Assembly (NCBI GenBank): GCA_900547305.1
Contig: URGH01000091.1
Span: forward strand, 1-7,904
Reading direction: 5' to 3'
Length of the DNA stretch: 7,904 nt
Origin: an uncultured Oscillospiraceae bacterium
Lineage (GTDB): Bacteria; Bacillota; Clostridia; Oscillospirales; Acutalibacteraceae
Made by a program: the position numbers and the translations under genes. The notes beneath the pieces were generated by a model. That model was given only the letters and a program-made list of their open reading frames with translations. It had not been told where the DNA came from and did no database searches. Shown piece after piece: positions 1 to 5,416 of this stretch; positions within the stretch are counted from its first letter, which is position 1, and every line of letters starts with the position of its first letter.

Positions 1-2
1 AG

Positions 3-140
3 CTGCACACGGAAATATGCCGAATGATGAACGAGCTGAAAGCCAAGGATTTGACACCGTGGAAGCTCAAACTGAAATGGGTGGCGGTTGGAGCAATATT
101 ACCGTCGATGCTTTATATCTTGCAGCTGATATTGCGATGA
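3..140 (+). CDS. 3' end of an unrecognised gene with a C-terminal membrane helix (5' partial)
   Basis: The frame starting at base 3 is open to a TGA at 138-140 and gives 45 residues with no start inside the window, so only the C-terminus is seen. The tail has a charged, tryptophan-containing stretch (LTPWKLKLKW) and then a hydrophobic segment of about 17 residues (VAVGAILPSMLYILQLI) ending in LR-stop. This is what a C-terminal membrane anchor preceded by a positively charged cytoplasmic face looks like. The competing frame (17-262) is also open, but here it encodes a low-hydrophobicity, glycine-rich sequence that looks less natural. The stop overlaps the start of the next small gene as ATGA, which supports this frame and a polycistronic message. 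I do not recognise the family. A transfer or mobilisation role is inferred only from the serine recombinase cassette in the same window. Confidence 0.5.
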   Translation: MHTEICRMMNELKAKDLTPWKLKLKWVAVGAILPSMLYILQLILR

Positions 141-262
141 TAGGAGAACCGGACAATAATGATAAACAAAAACCTAAAGTTGTCCGTGAACGCAAACGCA
201 GGCAAAAGGAAAAACAAATTCAAGACAGCCACAATGATGGCGGTATGCAAATGAATATGTAA
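137..262 (+). CDS. small basic hypothetical protein, 41 aa
   Basis: The start codon at 137 overlaps the upstream stop (ATGA), a typical translational-coupling arrangement, and there is no clear Shine-Dalgarno sequence. The product is strongly hydrophilic, with a central lysine/arginine cluster (KVVRERKRRQKEKQ) and a methionine-rich end (GGMQMNM). The frame stays open upstream to an ATG at 17, which would give 81 residues, but that extension would lie on top of the likelier membrane-anchored C-terminus in the other frame, so the short form is preferred. No domain is recognised. The basic patch could bind nucleic acid, but that is a guess. It may be a minor accessory protein of the mobile element, or an unexpressed open stretch. 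Confidence 0.4.
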   Translation: MIGEPDNNDKQKPKVVRERKRRQKEKQIQDSHNDGGMQMNM

Positions 263-305
263 AGGAGTGATGACCGTCATAATCTCATAAATTCCGTGAT
301 GCCTT

Positions 306-476
306 ATGAAAAAAGGTGGATGGGATATTCCGGATTATGAATTAGAATCAATAGTAAAATGTTTCTTGCCTGATATTCAAGAGTTTTTTGCCACAGACGA
401 AAGTAACAAACTTCGAGAACAAAACAAATCCGGCGAGGAACAAAAAACACCACCACAAACCAATAAAACAGCATAA
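306..476 (+). CDS. small acidic hypothetical protein of mobile-element type, 56 aa
   Basis: ATG at 306 opens a 56-residue frame ending in TAA at 474-476. An in-frame TGA at 297-299 rules out a longer N-terminus. The N-terminal half looks like a folded, conserved segment (MKKGGWDIPDYELE, then CFLPDIQEFF). The C-terminal half is polar and disordered (KSGEEQKTPPQTNK). Similar GGWDIPDYE-type small proteins are, from memory, common next to mobilisation genes on clostridial integrative elements; I cannot verify this here and no function is known to me. A good Shine-Dalgarno (AAAGGAG, 261-267) lies too far upstream for this ATG, and the sequence just before 306 has no strong one, so translation may be weak or coupled. 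The gene is followed directly by a strong terminator hairpin, which fits its being last in the left-hand operon. Confidence 0.6.
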   Translation: MKKGGWDIPDYELESIVKCFLPDIQEFFATDESNKLREQNKSGEEQKTPPQTNKTA

Positions 477-486
477 ACGCAAAGGC

Positions 487-516
487 AAAGGCAGAGAGCA
501 AAAACTCTCTGCCTTT
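487..516 (+). terminator. terminator-like hairpin ending the left-hand operon
   Basis: A perfect 12-bp stem (AAAGGCAGAGAG at 487-498 pairing with CTCTCTGCCTTT at 505-516) encloses a 6-nt loop, CAAAAA. It sits 10 nt after the stop of the small acidic gene. The following sequence is T-rich but interrupted (GATACTTTATAAAA), so the U-tract is imperfect. On the opposite strand the A-rich flank would give a T-rich tail, so it may act in both directions. It separates the left genes from the sce7726 operon, which needs its own promoter. Confidence 0.75.
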
Positions 517-566
517 GATACTTTATAAAAATTGTCTGTGATTCGAGAACCATTTCAAACCGCTAC

Positions 567-580
567 TTGCAAAAATGCAA
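567..580 (+). repeat. inverted repeat TTGCA-AAAA-TGCAA over the -35 box
   Basis: TTGCA (567-571) and TGCAA (576-580) form a perfect 5-bp inverted repeat with a 4-nt AAAA spacer, covering the predicted -35 hexamer. This is a possible operator for a dimeric regulator, although no regulator gene is present in the window and a short AT-rich palindrome can occur by chance. Confidence 0.35.
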
Positions 581-595
581 CTTATGTGTTATCAT
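567..595 (+). promoter_or_regulatory. predicted sigma-A promoter of the sce7726-sce7725-RES operon
   Basis: The -35 candidate TTGCAA (567-572; 4 of 6 to consensus) is separated by 17 nt from the -10 candidate TATCAT (590-595; 5 of 6). The -10 is preceded by TGT (587-589), an extended -10 element. Transcription would begin near 602, about 30 nt before the ATG at 634, which agrees with the chosen start. The promoter lies between an upstream terminator and the first gene, as an independent cargo operon would need. This is a prediction from sequence only. Confidence 0.6.
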
Positions 596-607
596 TATTA
601 TGTGTAA
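582..607 (+). repeat. direct repeat TTATGTGT(T/A)A flanking the -10 box
   Basis: TTATGTGTTA at 582-591 recurs as TTATGTGTAA at 598-607, a 9-of-10 match with a 16-nt period. The two copies bracket the predicted -10 hexamer at 590-595. Such spacing could place a regulator on the promoter, but the role is inferred. Confidence 0.35.
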
Positions 608-622
608 TTGTAACTATGCGAT

Positions 623-627
623 GGAGG
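623..627 (+). promoter_or_regulatory. ribosome binding site that fixes the sce7726 start
   Basis: GGAGG at 623-627 lies 6 nt before the ATG at 634. It directly abuts the in-frame ATG at 628 and lies downstream of the ATG at 616, so neither of those can use it. This, with the promoter placed at 567-595, excludes the longer reading that would begin with TTG at 532. Confidence 0.75.
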
Positions 628-633
628 ATGAAA

Positions 634-1485
634 ATGGCAGAGAATAATATAATTTTAAATCGCCTCTTCACGCAAAATGCTTTTTCAGATATGATTCATT
701 TTGACGACACATCACTTTTTGATGCTGTAATTAAAAGATATATAGACGATCCTGAAGATAAAAGTAACGGAACACTAATAAGTGAAATTTACAGCTATAT
801 GTCTAATGAATATCGCAACGAATATTTTTATCAGAACACATTACTCAATAAACTTTTACTTGGTAAACACAGCGTTAATACAACAACTGCTTTAACTCAA
901 ATACCAATAAGTAAATCAAAGGCTGATTTTATACTTATAAATGGTAAGGCTGTCGTTTATGAGATTAAAACAGCTTTGGATACATTTGAACGGTTAAATA
1001 CACAGGTTGGAGACTATTATAAAGCTTTTAACCATGTTTGCGTCGTAACTTCCGAATCTCGATTTGAACAGGCATGTGAAATACTTAAAGATACAAATGT
1101 TGGCGTATATTGTTTAACAGCACAAGAAACTTTGAGTATGGCAAAACGGAAAGAGCCAATTGCTGATAATTCACAATTAGATCACACAACAATATTTAAG
1201 ATTTTACATAAAGCAGAATTCGAAAATATCATTATTAAATATTACGGAGAACTACCTAAGACATCACAGGTATTTTATTATGGTGAATGTTTAAGAAAAT
1301 TTTCCGAAATACCGATTGTCGATGCATATACAATGTTCTTAAAAGAATTGAAAAAAAGAAATAAGATTGAAATTTGCAATCTGAATAAAATTCCGTATGA
1401 GCTAAAATCTTTAATATATTTTCTAAAACCAAGCGTTAAAGATTGGGAAACCATAAATCAATTTCTTATTAATGCTCATAAATGA
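634..1485 (+). CDS. sce7726 family protein, predicted PD-(D/E)XK nuclease-like fold
   Basis: The 283-residue protein shows the sce7726 family hallmark: after a helical N-terminal region, a KADFILINGKAVVYEIKT segment (residues 96-113) followed by DTFERLNTQVGDYYKAF (116-132). D98, E110 and K112 (D-x11-E-x-K on two predicted strands), with R120 and Q124 after them, match the arrangement of PD-(D/E)XK nuclease-like folds; E51 in an upstream helix could be a further acidic ligand. The active-site residues appear intact. The C-terminal part (about 180-283) is mostly helical and rich in lysine and aromatic residues, and I do not recognise it. It is the first gene of an operon, 12 nt before its usual partner, an sce7725-family gene. 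The start is set by GGAGG at 623-627. The biochemical role of the family is not established to my knowledge; DNA or RNA cleavage is inference from the motif. It lacks a signal peptide or membrane segment, so it is probably cytoplasmic. Confidence 0.85.
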   Translation: MAENNIILNRLFTQNAFSDMIHFDDTSLFDAVIKRYIDDPEDKSNGTLISEIYSYMSNEYRNEYFYQNTLLNKLLLGKHSVNTTTALTQIPISKSKADFILINGKAVVYEIKTALDTFERLNTQVGDYYKAFNHVCVVTSESRFEQACEILKDTNVGVYCLTAQETLSMAKRKEPIADNSQLDHTTIFKILHKAEFENIIIKYYGELPKTSQVFYYGECLRKFSEIPIVDAYTMFLKELKKRNKIEICNLNKIPYELKSLIYFLKPSVKDWETINQFLINAHK

Positions 1486-1497
1486 GGAGGCATATAA

Positions 1498-2457
1498 ATG
1501 TATTTCCCGTATGTAAGAGGCCGTCAATACGAACTGCTTGCCTTGCGCGAACTTGTTGCTAATAATCTTTTGGGCAAAAATATAGTTCCTATTGTTGAAC
1601 CGGTTAAATTATCACCGACATTGGTAAATATGATGGCGGAGTTTATAAAAGCCAGCCATCCTATTTCAATTGTTAGAAATCCTGCTGTAGGAACTTTTTT
1701 GTATGATTATCAAAAAGTCAAACAAGATTCAAAAGAAGCAACATACAGAGACAAATTTGAGGAACAATATAAAGATACTAACATAATAAAATCTGTTATT
1801 ATTCAAAATGGTTGTCACGAATTGCTTAATTATTGGGGTGAGCACGATATCGTAAAGAAGCAAGATATGTTAGTTATTGCAACGAATCGCGACTGGCTTT
1901 GGTTGTACGAAAAATATTTTGAATCTGAATATCCTAAATTTGCTCTAATGCCAGATGAAAGTGTCTTTAGAAGAAAAATAAGGAGAAACAAGGTACTACT
2001 TGACGATAAATTCAAAAAGCAGGAGCGTAACGCTGATTACCAAGACGTAACTGATGAATTTTTCTCGGATGATCATATTTACTATATTGATGACGGATTT
2101 GTCGGTTTTTCTGATTATTCGATTATAGGCGACGAATACTCTGATTCTGGTTTTGCACCATATGCTGTTGCGATTCACATTGTATATTTCGCAGAAGATA
2201 AATCTTTAAGAGTGAAGCATTTTGTTTCGGACTCTAATGAAGATATTGCAAACCCTGCTTTAAAGTTTTATCAGGCTGTTGAAAAATTAGCAAAATGGTA
2301 CAGAAATGAAAAGCCAAATATAGAAATGACTTTTGGTCTTAAAGCATTTTTGGATCATTACGATAACCAGACATATCCTGGTTTGGGAACTGTAAAAAAA
2401 TTAGCCTTAATGCATCATTTGGAATTGATGAGTAAACATTTGGGTGAGGACAAATAA
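1498..2457 (+). CDS. sce7725 family (beta-protein-like) protein
   Basis: The 319-residue cytoplasmic protein opens with MYFPYVRGRQYELLALREL, the characteristic start of the sce7725 family and its larger beta-protein relatives. IVPIVEPVK (29-37) and ISIVRNP (56-62) follow. A second conserved block, GFSDYSIIGDEYSDSGF (203-219) then AVAIHIVYF (223-231), is followed by HFVSDS (241-246). Alternating short hydrophobic strands and helices suggest an alpha/beta fold, but I see no sure catalytic motif. Genes of this family are regularly found beside sce7726 genes, and here the pair is 12 nt apart. The Shine-Dalgarno GAGGAGG (1484-1490) overlaps the upstream stop and lies 7 nt before the ATG, so translation is probably coupled. 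Function is unknown; a role as structural partner, sensor or regulator of the sce7726 protein or of the downstream RES protein is inference. Length and both ends look complete. Confidence 0.85.
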   Translation: MYFPYVRGRQYELLALRELVANNLLGKNIVPIVEPVKLSPTLVNMMAEFIKASHPISIVRNPAVGTFLYDYQKVKQDSKEATYRDKFEEQYKDTNIIKSVIIQNGCHELLNYWGEHDIVKKQDMLVIATNRDWLWLYEKYFESEYPKFALMPDESVFRRKIRRNKVLLDDKFKKQERNADYQDVTDEFFSDDHIYYIDDGFVGFSDYSIIGDEYSDSGFAPYAVAIHIVYFAEDKSLRVKHFVSDSNEDIANPALKFYQAVEKLAKWYRNEKPNIEMTFGLKAFLDHYDNQTYPGLGTVKKLALMHHLELMSKHLGEDK

Positions 2458-2459
2458 TT

Positions 2460-3539
2460 ATGTATTGTTGCAGCAATTGTTTCTGTGATTCGGAAATCAA
2501 AGCCATAATTGATGGTAATAAAAAAATTGGCAATTGTGATTTTTGCGGATCTAAGAACGCTAATGTTTATGAAATAGGGCAAGATCAAACACTTTCAGAT
2601 ATGTTTGATGGACTGCTTGATACATATATGCCCGTATCTAATCTGCCAGATGATTTTCCAAAGGAATCGACAGATTTAATCAAAAATGTTCTCTGTTATA
2701 AATGGCACATATTCAATTTAGAGGCTGATGGTATTTATAAACTTATAACAGCGATCTGTGCTGATAGATATGCAGAAGAATCAGAACTTTTTGATAGTCC
2801 AGTGGGCATACCTCAAAGCCAAGATTATGAGTACCTTGAAATTAATTCTATTTTAAAGAATCACTGTTGGGATGATTTTGTAGAGGAAATAAAATTTAGG
2901 AACCGTTTTCATAGTAATTTTATTAATACAGATATGCTATTTACTTTTTTGCGTTGTGCGAGCAAATCTTATAAAGCAAGGAAAGTGTTTTATAGGTCGA
3001 GGGTTTGCCCAGATGAAAATGGTTTTACAAAAAAGGAAATGGGTCCTCCGCCTGGCGGTAAATCAAGTAGCGGTAGAGTAAATCCAACAGGTATACAAGT
3101 TCTTTACTTGTCTAATTCGCAAGAAACGACATTGTACGAAATCAGAGCAGGAGTTTACGACTATGTTACCGTAGGTCGCTTTGTTTTAAACGAAGATATC
3201 GATGTCATTAACTTGGCTGGTATTGATAAGATTAGTCCATTTATTGGCGTACAATATGGATTTGACTTCACTCAATATGCTATCAATATTGAACATTTGA
3301 AAATGATAGGAAAAGAAATTGCAAAGCCATTACGAAATGACAATTCTTTGGACTATCTGCCGACACAATATATCAGTGATTATATTCGCAGCAAAAAGTA
3401 TGATGGCATTGAATATGTCAGCACAATGTGTCCAAGCGGAGTAAACTTGGCGATTTTTGATAAGTCAAAGTTCAAGTGCACGGATGTGTCGGTTTATGAT
3501 GTAAAAACCATCTCTTACACATACGATAGGCTAAAATAA
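2460..3539 (+). CDS. RES-domain protein (predicted NAD+ phosphorylase toxin) with zinc-ribbon and HEPN/RES-type N-terminal region
   Basis: This 359-residue protein has three parts. Residues 1-40 form a zinc ribbon with two CxxC knuckles (C4/C7 and C26/C29). Residues about 45-170 are a helical region resembling the HEPN/RES N-terminal domain, but without a canonical R-x4-6-H RNase motif; the nearest is RNRFH at 147-151, with too short a spacing. Residues about 175-345 are a RES domain: FYRSRV (R179, R181), GRVNPTGIQVLYLS (R206, Y216), TTLYEIR (E227), then LPTQYISDYI (300-309), the dGIEYVS segment and S326 in CPSGVNLAIFD. RES toxins such as MbcT and ParT consume NAD+ by phosphorolysis, and the Arg, Tyr and Glu residues they use appear intact, so the protein is probably active. 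It starts 2 nt after the sce7725 stop, with GGGTGAGGA (2442-2450) as ribosome binding site inside that gene, so the two are tightly coupled. Unlike classical RES pairs it has no Xre-type antitoxin next to it. Confidence 0.85.
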   Translation: MYCCSNCFCDSEIKAIIDGNKKIGNCDFCGSKNANVYEIGQDQTLSDMFDGLLDTYMPVSNLPDDFPKESTDLIKNVLCYKWHIFNLEADGIYKLITAICADRYAEESELFDSPVGIPQSQDYEYLEINSILKNHCWDDFVEEIKFRNRFHSNFINTDMLFTFLRCASKSYKARKVFYRSRVCPDENGFTKKEMGPPPGGKSSSGRVNPTGIQVLYLSNSQETTLYEIRAGVYDYVTVGRFVLNEDIDVINLAGIDKISPFIGVQYGFDFTQYAINIEHLKMIGKEIAKPLRNDNSLDYLPTQYISDYIRSKKYDGIEYVSTMCPSGVNLAIFDKSKFKCTDVSVYDVKTISYTYDRLK

Positions 3540-3542
3540 ATT

Positions 3543-3570
3543 ACGAGGAAAGATTTTATTCTTGCCTCGT
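3543..3570 (+). terminator. intrinsic terminator of the sce7726-sce7725-RES operon
   Basis: It lies 3 nt after the RES stop codon. ACGAGG (3543-3548) pairs with CCTCGT (3565-3570). Past one A-G mismatch the stem continues as AAGA with TCTT, closing a TTTTAT loop. The downstream sequence is rich in T (TAATTTATTGTTTGGTTTTCTTTT begins at 3571), as expected for factor-independent termination of the rightward transcript. Confidence 0.75.
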
Positions 3571-3625
3571 TAATTTATTGTTTGGTTTTCTTTTAATTGA
3601 AATTAGGATACTCTTCAAAAACAAT

Positions 3626-3665
3626 AAATCCGAACCCATCTCCAACTATGAGAAGGTTCGGATTT
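3626..3665. terminator. 11-bp perfect hairpin between convergent operons, probably terminating the recombinase operon
   Basis: AAATCCGAACC (3626-3636) pairs perfectly with GGTTCGGATTT (3655-3665). The 18-nt loop can extend with TCTC/GAGA (3639-3642 with 3650-3653). On the minus strand the stem is followed by ATTGTTTTTG, so it fits best as a terminator for the leftward recombinase transcript. The plus-strand tail is less T-rich. It may work in both directions. Confidence 0.6.
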
Positions 3666-3693
3666 GTACTGTTTGTGGGAGGACTATAAAATA

Positions 3694-3741
3694 GATTTTT
3701 TCGCCTTTTTGGGGGTAGTATTTGTTCCCTTACGAAAAATC
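3694..3741. repeat. imperfect long dyad GATTTTTTCG ... CGAAAAATC
   Basis: GATTTTTTCG (3694-3703) is the near-complement of CGAAAAATC (3733-3741), with one bulged T. Inside it GGG (3713-3715) can face CCC (3727-3729). There is no gene here. The dyad lies in the gap beyond the 3' end of the recombinase operon. It may be a terminator, a protein-binding dyad or part of an attachment site; the sequence alone does not decide. Confidence 0.4.
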
Positions 3742-3762
3742 CTGAGCTTTCAAGGTTAGGGG

Positions 3763-3778
3763 CAGCGGTGAGCCGCTG
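3763..3778 (-). repeat. small stem-loop directly after the last recombinase stop codon
   Basis: CAGCGG (3763-3768) pairs with CCGCTG (3773-3778) around a TGAG tetraloop, abutting the TGA stop at 3779-3781. There is no T-tract after it on the minus strand, so it is not a complete intrinsic terminator. It could stabilise the 3' end of the transcript. Confidence 0.45.
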
Positions 3779-5416
3779 TCATTCGGTCAGCGGCTGCACC
3801 GATTTGAGACCGCCTTTGAATATTATGGTAATCTGTTCTTTTGAGTCCACTACTACGCATTCAAGCAGTTGGCGGACGATTCGGTCATCGTATTCCATCG
3901 GGCGGTTCTTTATGCCGTCAAGTATCGTGTAGATGTCATCGAGTCGGGATTTTGCGTTTTCTCGCCGCTGCGCTGCGTCAGCTATGCTGTCGAGCTGCTG
4001 TTGCAAGCGGCTTTTTTCATTCATAAGCCGAGTTGCGGTTTCCTCGTCAAAGGCTTCGATGGTGTCGGTGGATACCCGGTCGAGCATCTTTTTGAACTCT
4101 GCGTCGATCTCGGCGATCCGTATCTGTAGATCGATGCTGTTATCCTCGCTCTTTTCTCCCGCCAAGCCCATGCCGATGTGCAGTTTCAGTGTTCGCAGCA
4201 CCTCGGTATTTTGGTTGGCTGTTTCCATGATCGCCGCCATCACAGCCCGTTGCAGTACGCTTTCCTCTACGGAGGGTGAATTATGACAGTATTTCTTGGC
4301 ATATTCAATGCGGTTGATGCATCGCCACACGATTTTCTTTTTACCGCTTGCCGTCCATGTGCATCGGCGGTAGGCGGACTTGCATTCGCCGCAGACGAGC
4401 AGTTCTGTCAGAGCGTATTTGCTTGAGTATTTGCCTTGTTCAGTCTTGGCTTTTCGGCTGATCTTGCGTTTGCCGGAGCGCCTTGCGAGTTCCTCCTGAA
4501 CTCTGCCGAAGGTGGACGAGTCGATAATGGCAGGGTGGCTGTTTTCCACATAGTATTTCGGGCGTTCGCCGTTGTTGACTCTGACCTTTTTGCTGATGCA
4601 GTCGGTGATATAGGTCTTATTGATGATGGCGTCGCCTTTGTACCTCTCATTGGAGAGAATGGACTGTATCGTTGAAAACTGCCACTCTGCTTTTCCCGTC
4701 GGGCTTTTGATGCCCTTTTCTTCAAGTAGTTTGGCAATTCCTTTTAAGCTGTCGCCTGCGAGGAAGCGGTCATATATAAAGCGGATCGTTTCGGCTTCTT
4801 CGGGGACGATTTCGGGTTGTCCGTCCTCGCCCTTGCGGTAGCCGAGGAAGTTCTTGTATCTGAATACTACCTTGCCTTCACGGGCGGCCTGCGCCTTGCC
4901 CCATTTAATGTTGGCGCTGATATTTTCCGATTCGCTTTGGGCGATGCTGCCGTAGATGGTGATGTAAAACTCGGCACCGGGCTGATTGCTGTGGATGCCC
5001 TGTTCCTCGAAGTACACATCGACACCGAGGTCATTGAGCAGGCGGACATACTTCAAGCAGTCCACCGTGTTCCGCGCGAACCGGGCAATGGATTTCGTGA
5101 TGATCATGTCGATTTTTCCTTGTTTGCATCGGCGGATCATGCGGTTGAATTCATCTCGGTTTTTCACGCTTGTGCCCGAGATGCCCTTGTCGGCGTAGAT
5201 ACCTTCAAGCGTCCATCCGTTTTCGGAATTGATGCGTTCGGTGTAGTGTTCCACCTGATTTTCATAACTGTTGAGCTGTTCCTCCTGCTTAGTGGAAACG
5301 CGGCAGTATGCCGCCACCCGCAGGACTCGGTAATGGGTTTTCACGCTCTCTCTGACCGATATTGTCGGTTCGATTATCCGCACCACTCTCGGCGGGGATA
5401 CAACAGTCTGTTCCAT
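3779..5416 (-). CDS. large serine recombinase (third gene of the recombinase operon)
   Basis: This 545-residue site-specific recombinase is of the size expected for large serine integrases. After a 30-residue N-terminal extension comes the resolvase-type catalytic domain (about 33-180): AAYCRVS with Y37, R39 and nucleophile S41; YADKGISGTS (74-83); and KSIARFARN with R112 and R115. A recombinase DNA-binding domain (about 188-300, including SNERYKGDAIINKTY) follows. A zinc ribbon comes next, with C342/C345 and C366/C377, then a coiled-coil segment (about 430-500). All catalytic residues appear intact. It should cut and rejoin attachment sites through a covalent 5'-phosphoserine intermediate, integrating or excising the element. 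The start is fixed by AAAGGAG (complement of 5424-5430), 7 nt upstream, which lies inside the preceding recombinase gene; the first 42 codons overlap that gene in another frame. Confidence 0.95.
   Translation of the reverse strand: MEQTVVSPPRVVRIIEPTISVRESVKTHYRVLRVAAYCRVSTKQEEQLNSYENQVEHYTERINSENGWTLEGIYADKGISGTSVKNRDEFNRMIRRCKQGKIDMIITKSIARFARNTVDCLKYVRLLNDLGVDVYFEEQGIHSNQPGAEFYITIYGSIAQSESENISANIKWGKAQAAREGKVVFRYKNFLGYRKGEDGQPEIVPEEAETIRFIYDRFLAGDSLKGIAKLLEEKGIKSPTGKAEWQFSTIQSILSNERYKGDAIINKTYITDCISKKVRVNNGERPKYYVENSHPAIIDSSTFGRVQEELARRSGKRKISRKAKTEQGKYSSKYALTELLVCGECKSAYRRCTWTASGKKKIVWRCINRIEYAKKYCHNSPSVEESVLQRAVMAAIMETANQNTEVLRTLKLHIGMGLAGEKSEDNSIDLQIRIAEIDAEFKKMLDRVSTDTIEAFDEETATRLMNEKSRLQQQLDSIADAAQRRENAKSRLDDIYTILDGIKNRPMEYDDRIVRQLLECVVVDSKEQITIIFKGGLKSVQPLTE

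Noticed and set aside
17..136. Longer 81-residue version of the small basic protein
   Set aside because: It overlaps a frame with a natural-looking membrane C-terminus ending in ATGA coupling. The longer form cannot be excluded without homologues.
304..501. 65-residue hydrophobic open frame on the - strand
   Set aside because: Antisense to the 56-residue small gene and running into the terminator hairpin; its hydrophobicity reflects A-rich sense codons.
412..550. TTCGAGAAC repeated at 412-420 and 542-550 as a possible insertion-site duplication
   Set aside because: Only 9 bp, one copy lies inside a coding region, and neither flank resembles a mobile element end.
532..633. N-terminal extension of the sce7726 protein from TTG at 532
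   Set aside because: It would need a TTG start with no ribosome binding site, it covers a good extended -10 promoter, and GGAGG at 623-627 points to the ATG at 634.
3540..3778. CRISPR-like or small-RNA gene in the convergent intergenic region
   Set aside because: The hairpins are distinct, not repeated at regular spacing, and are best explained as terminators; no promoter is evident.
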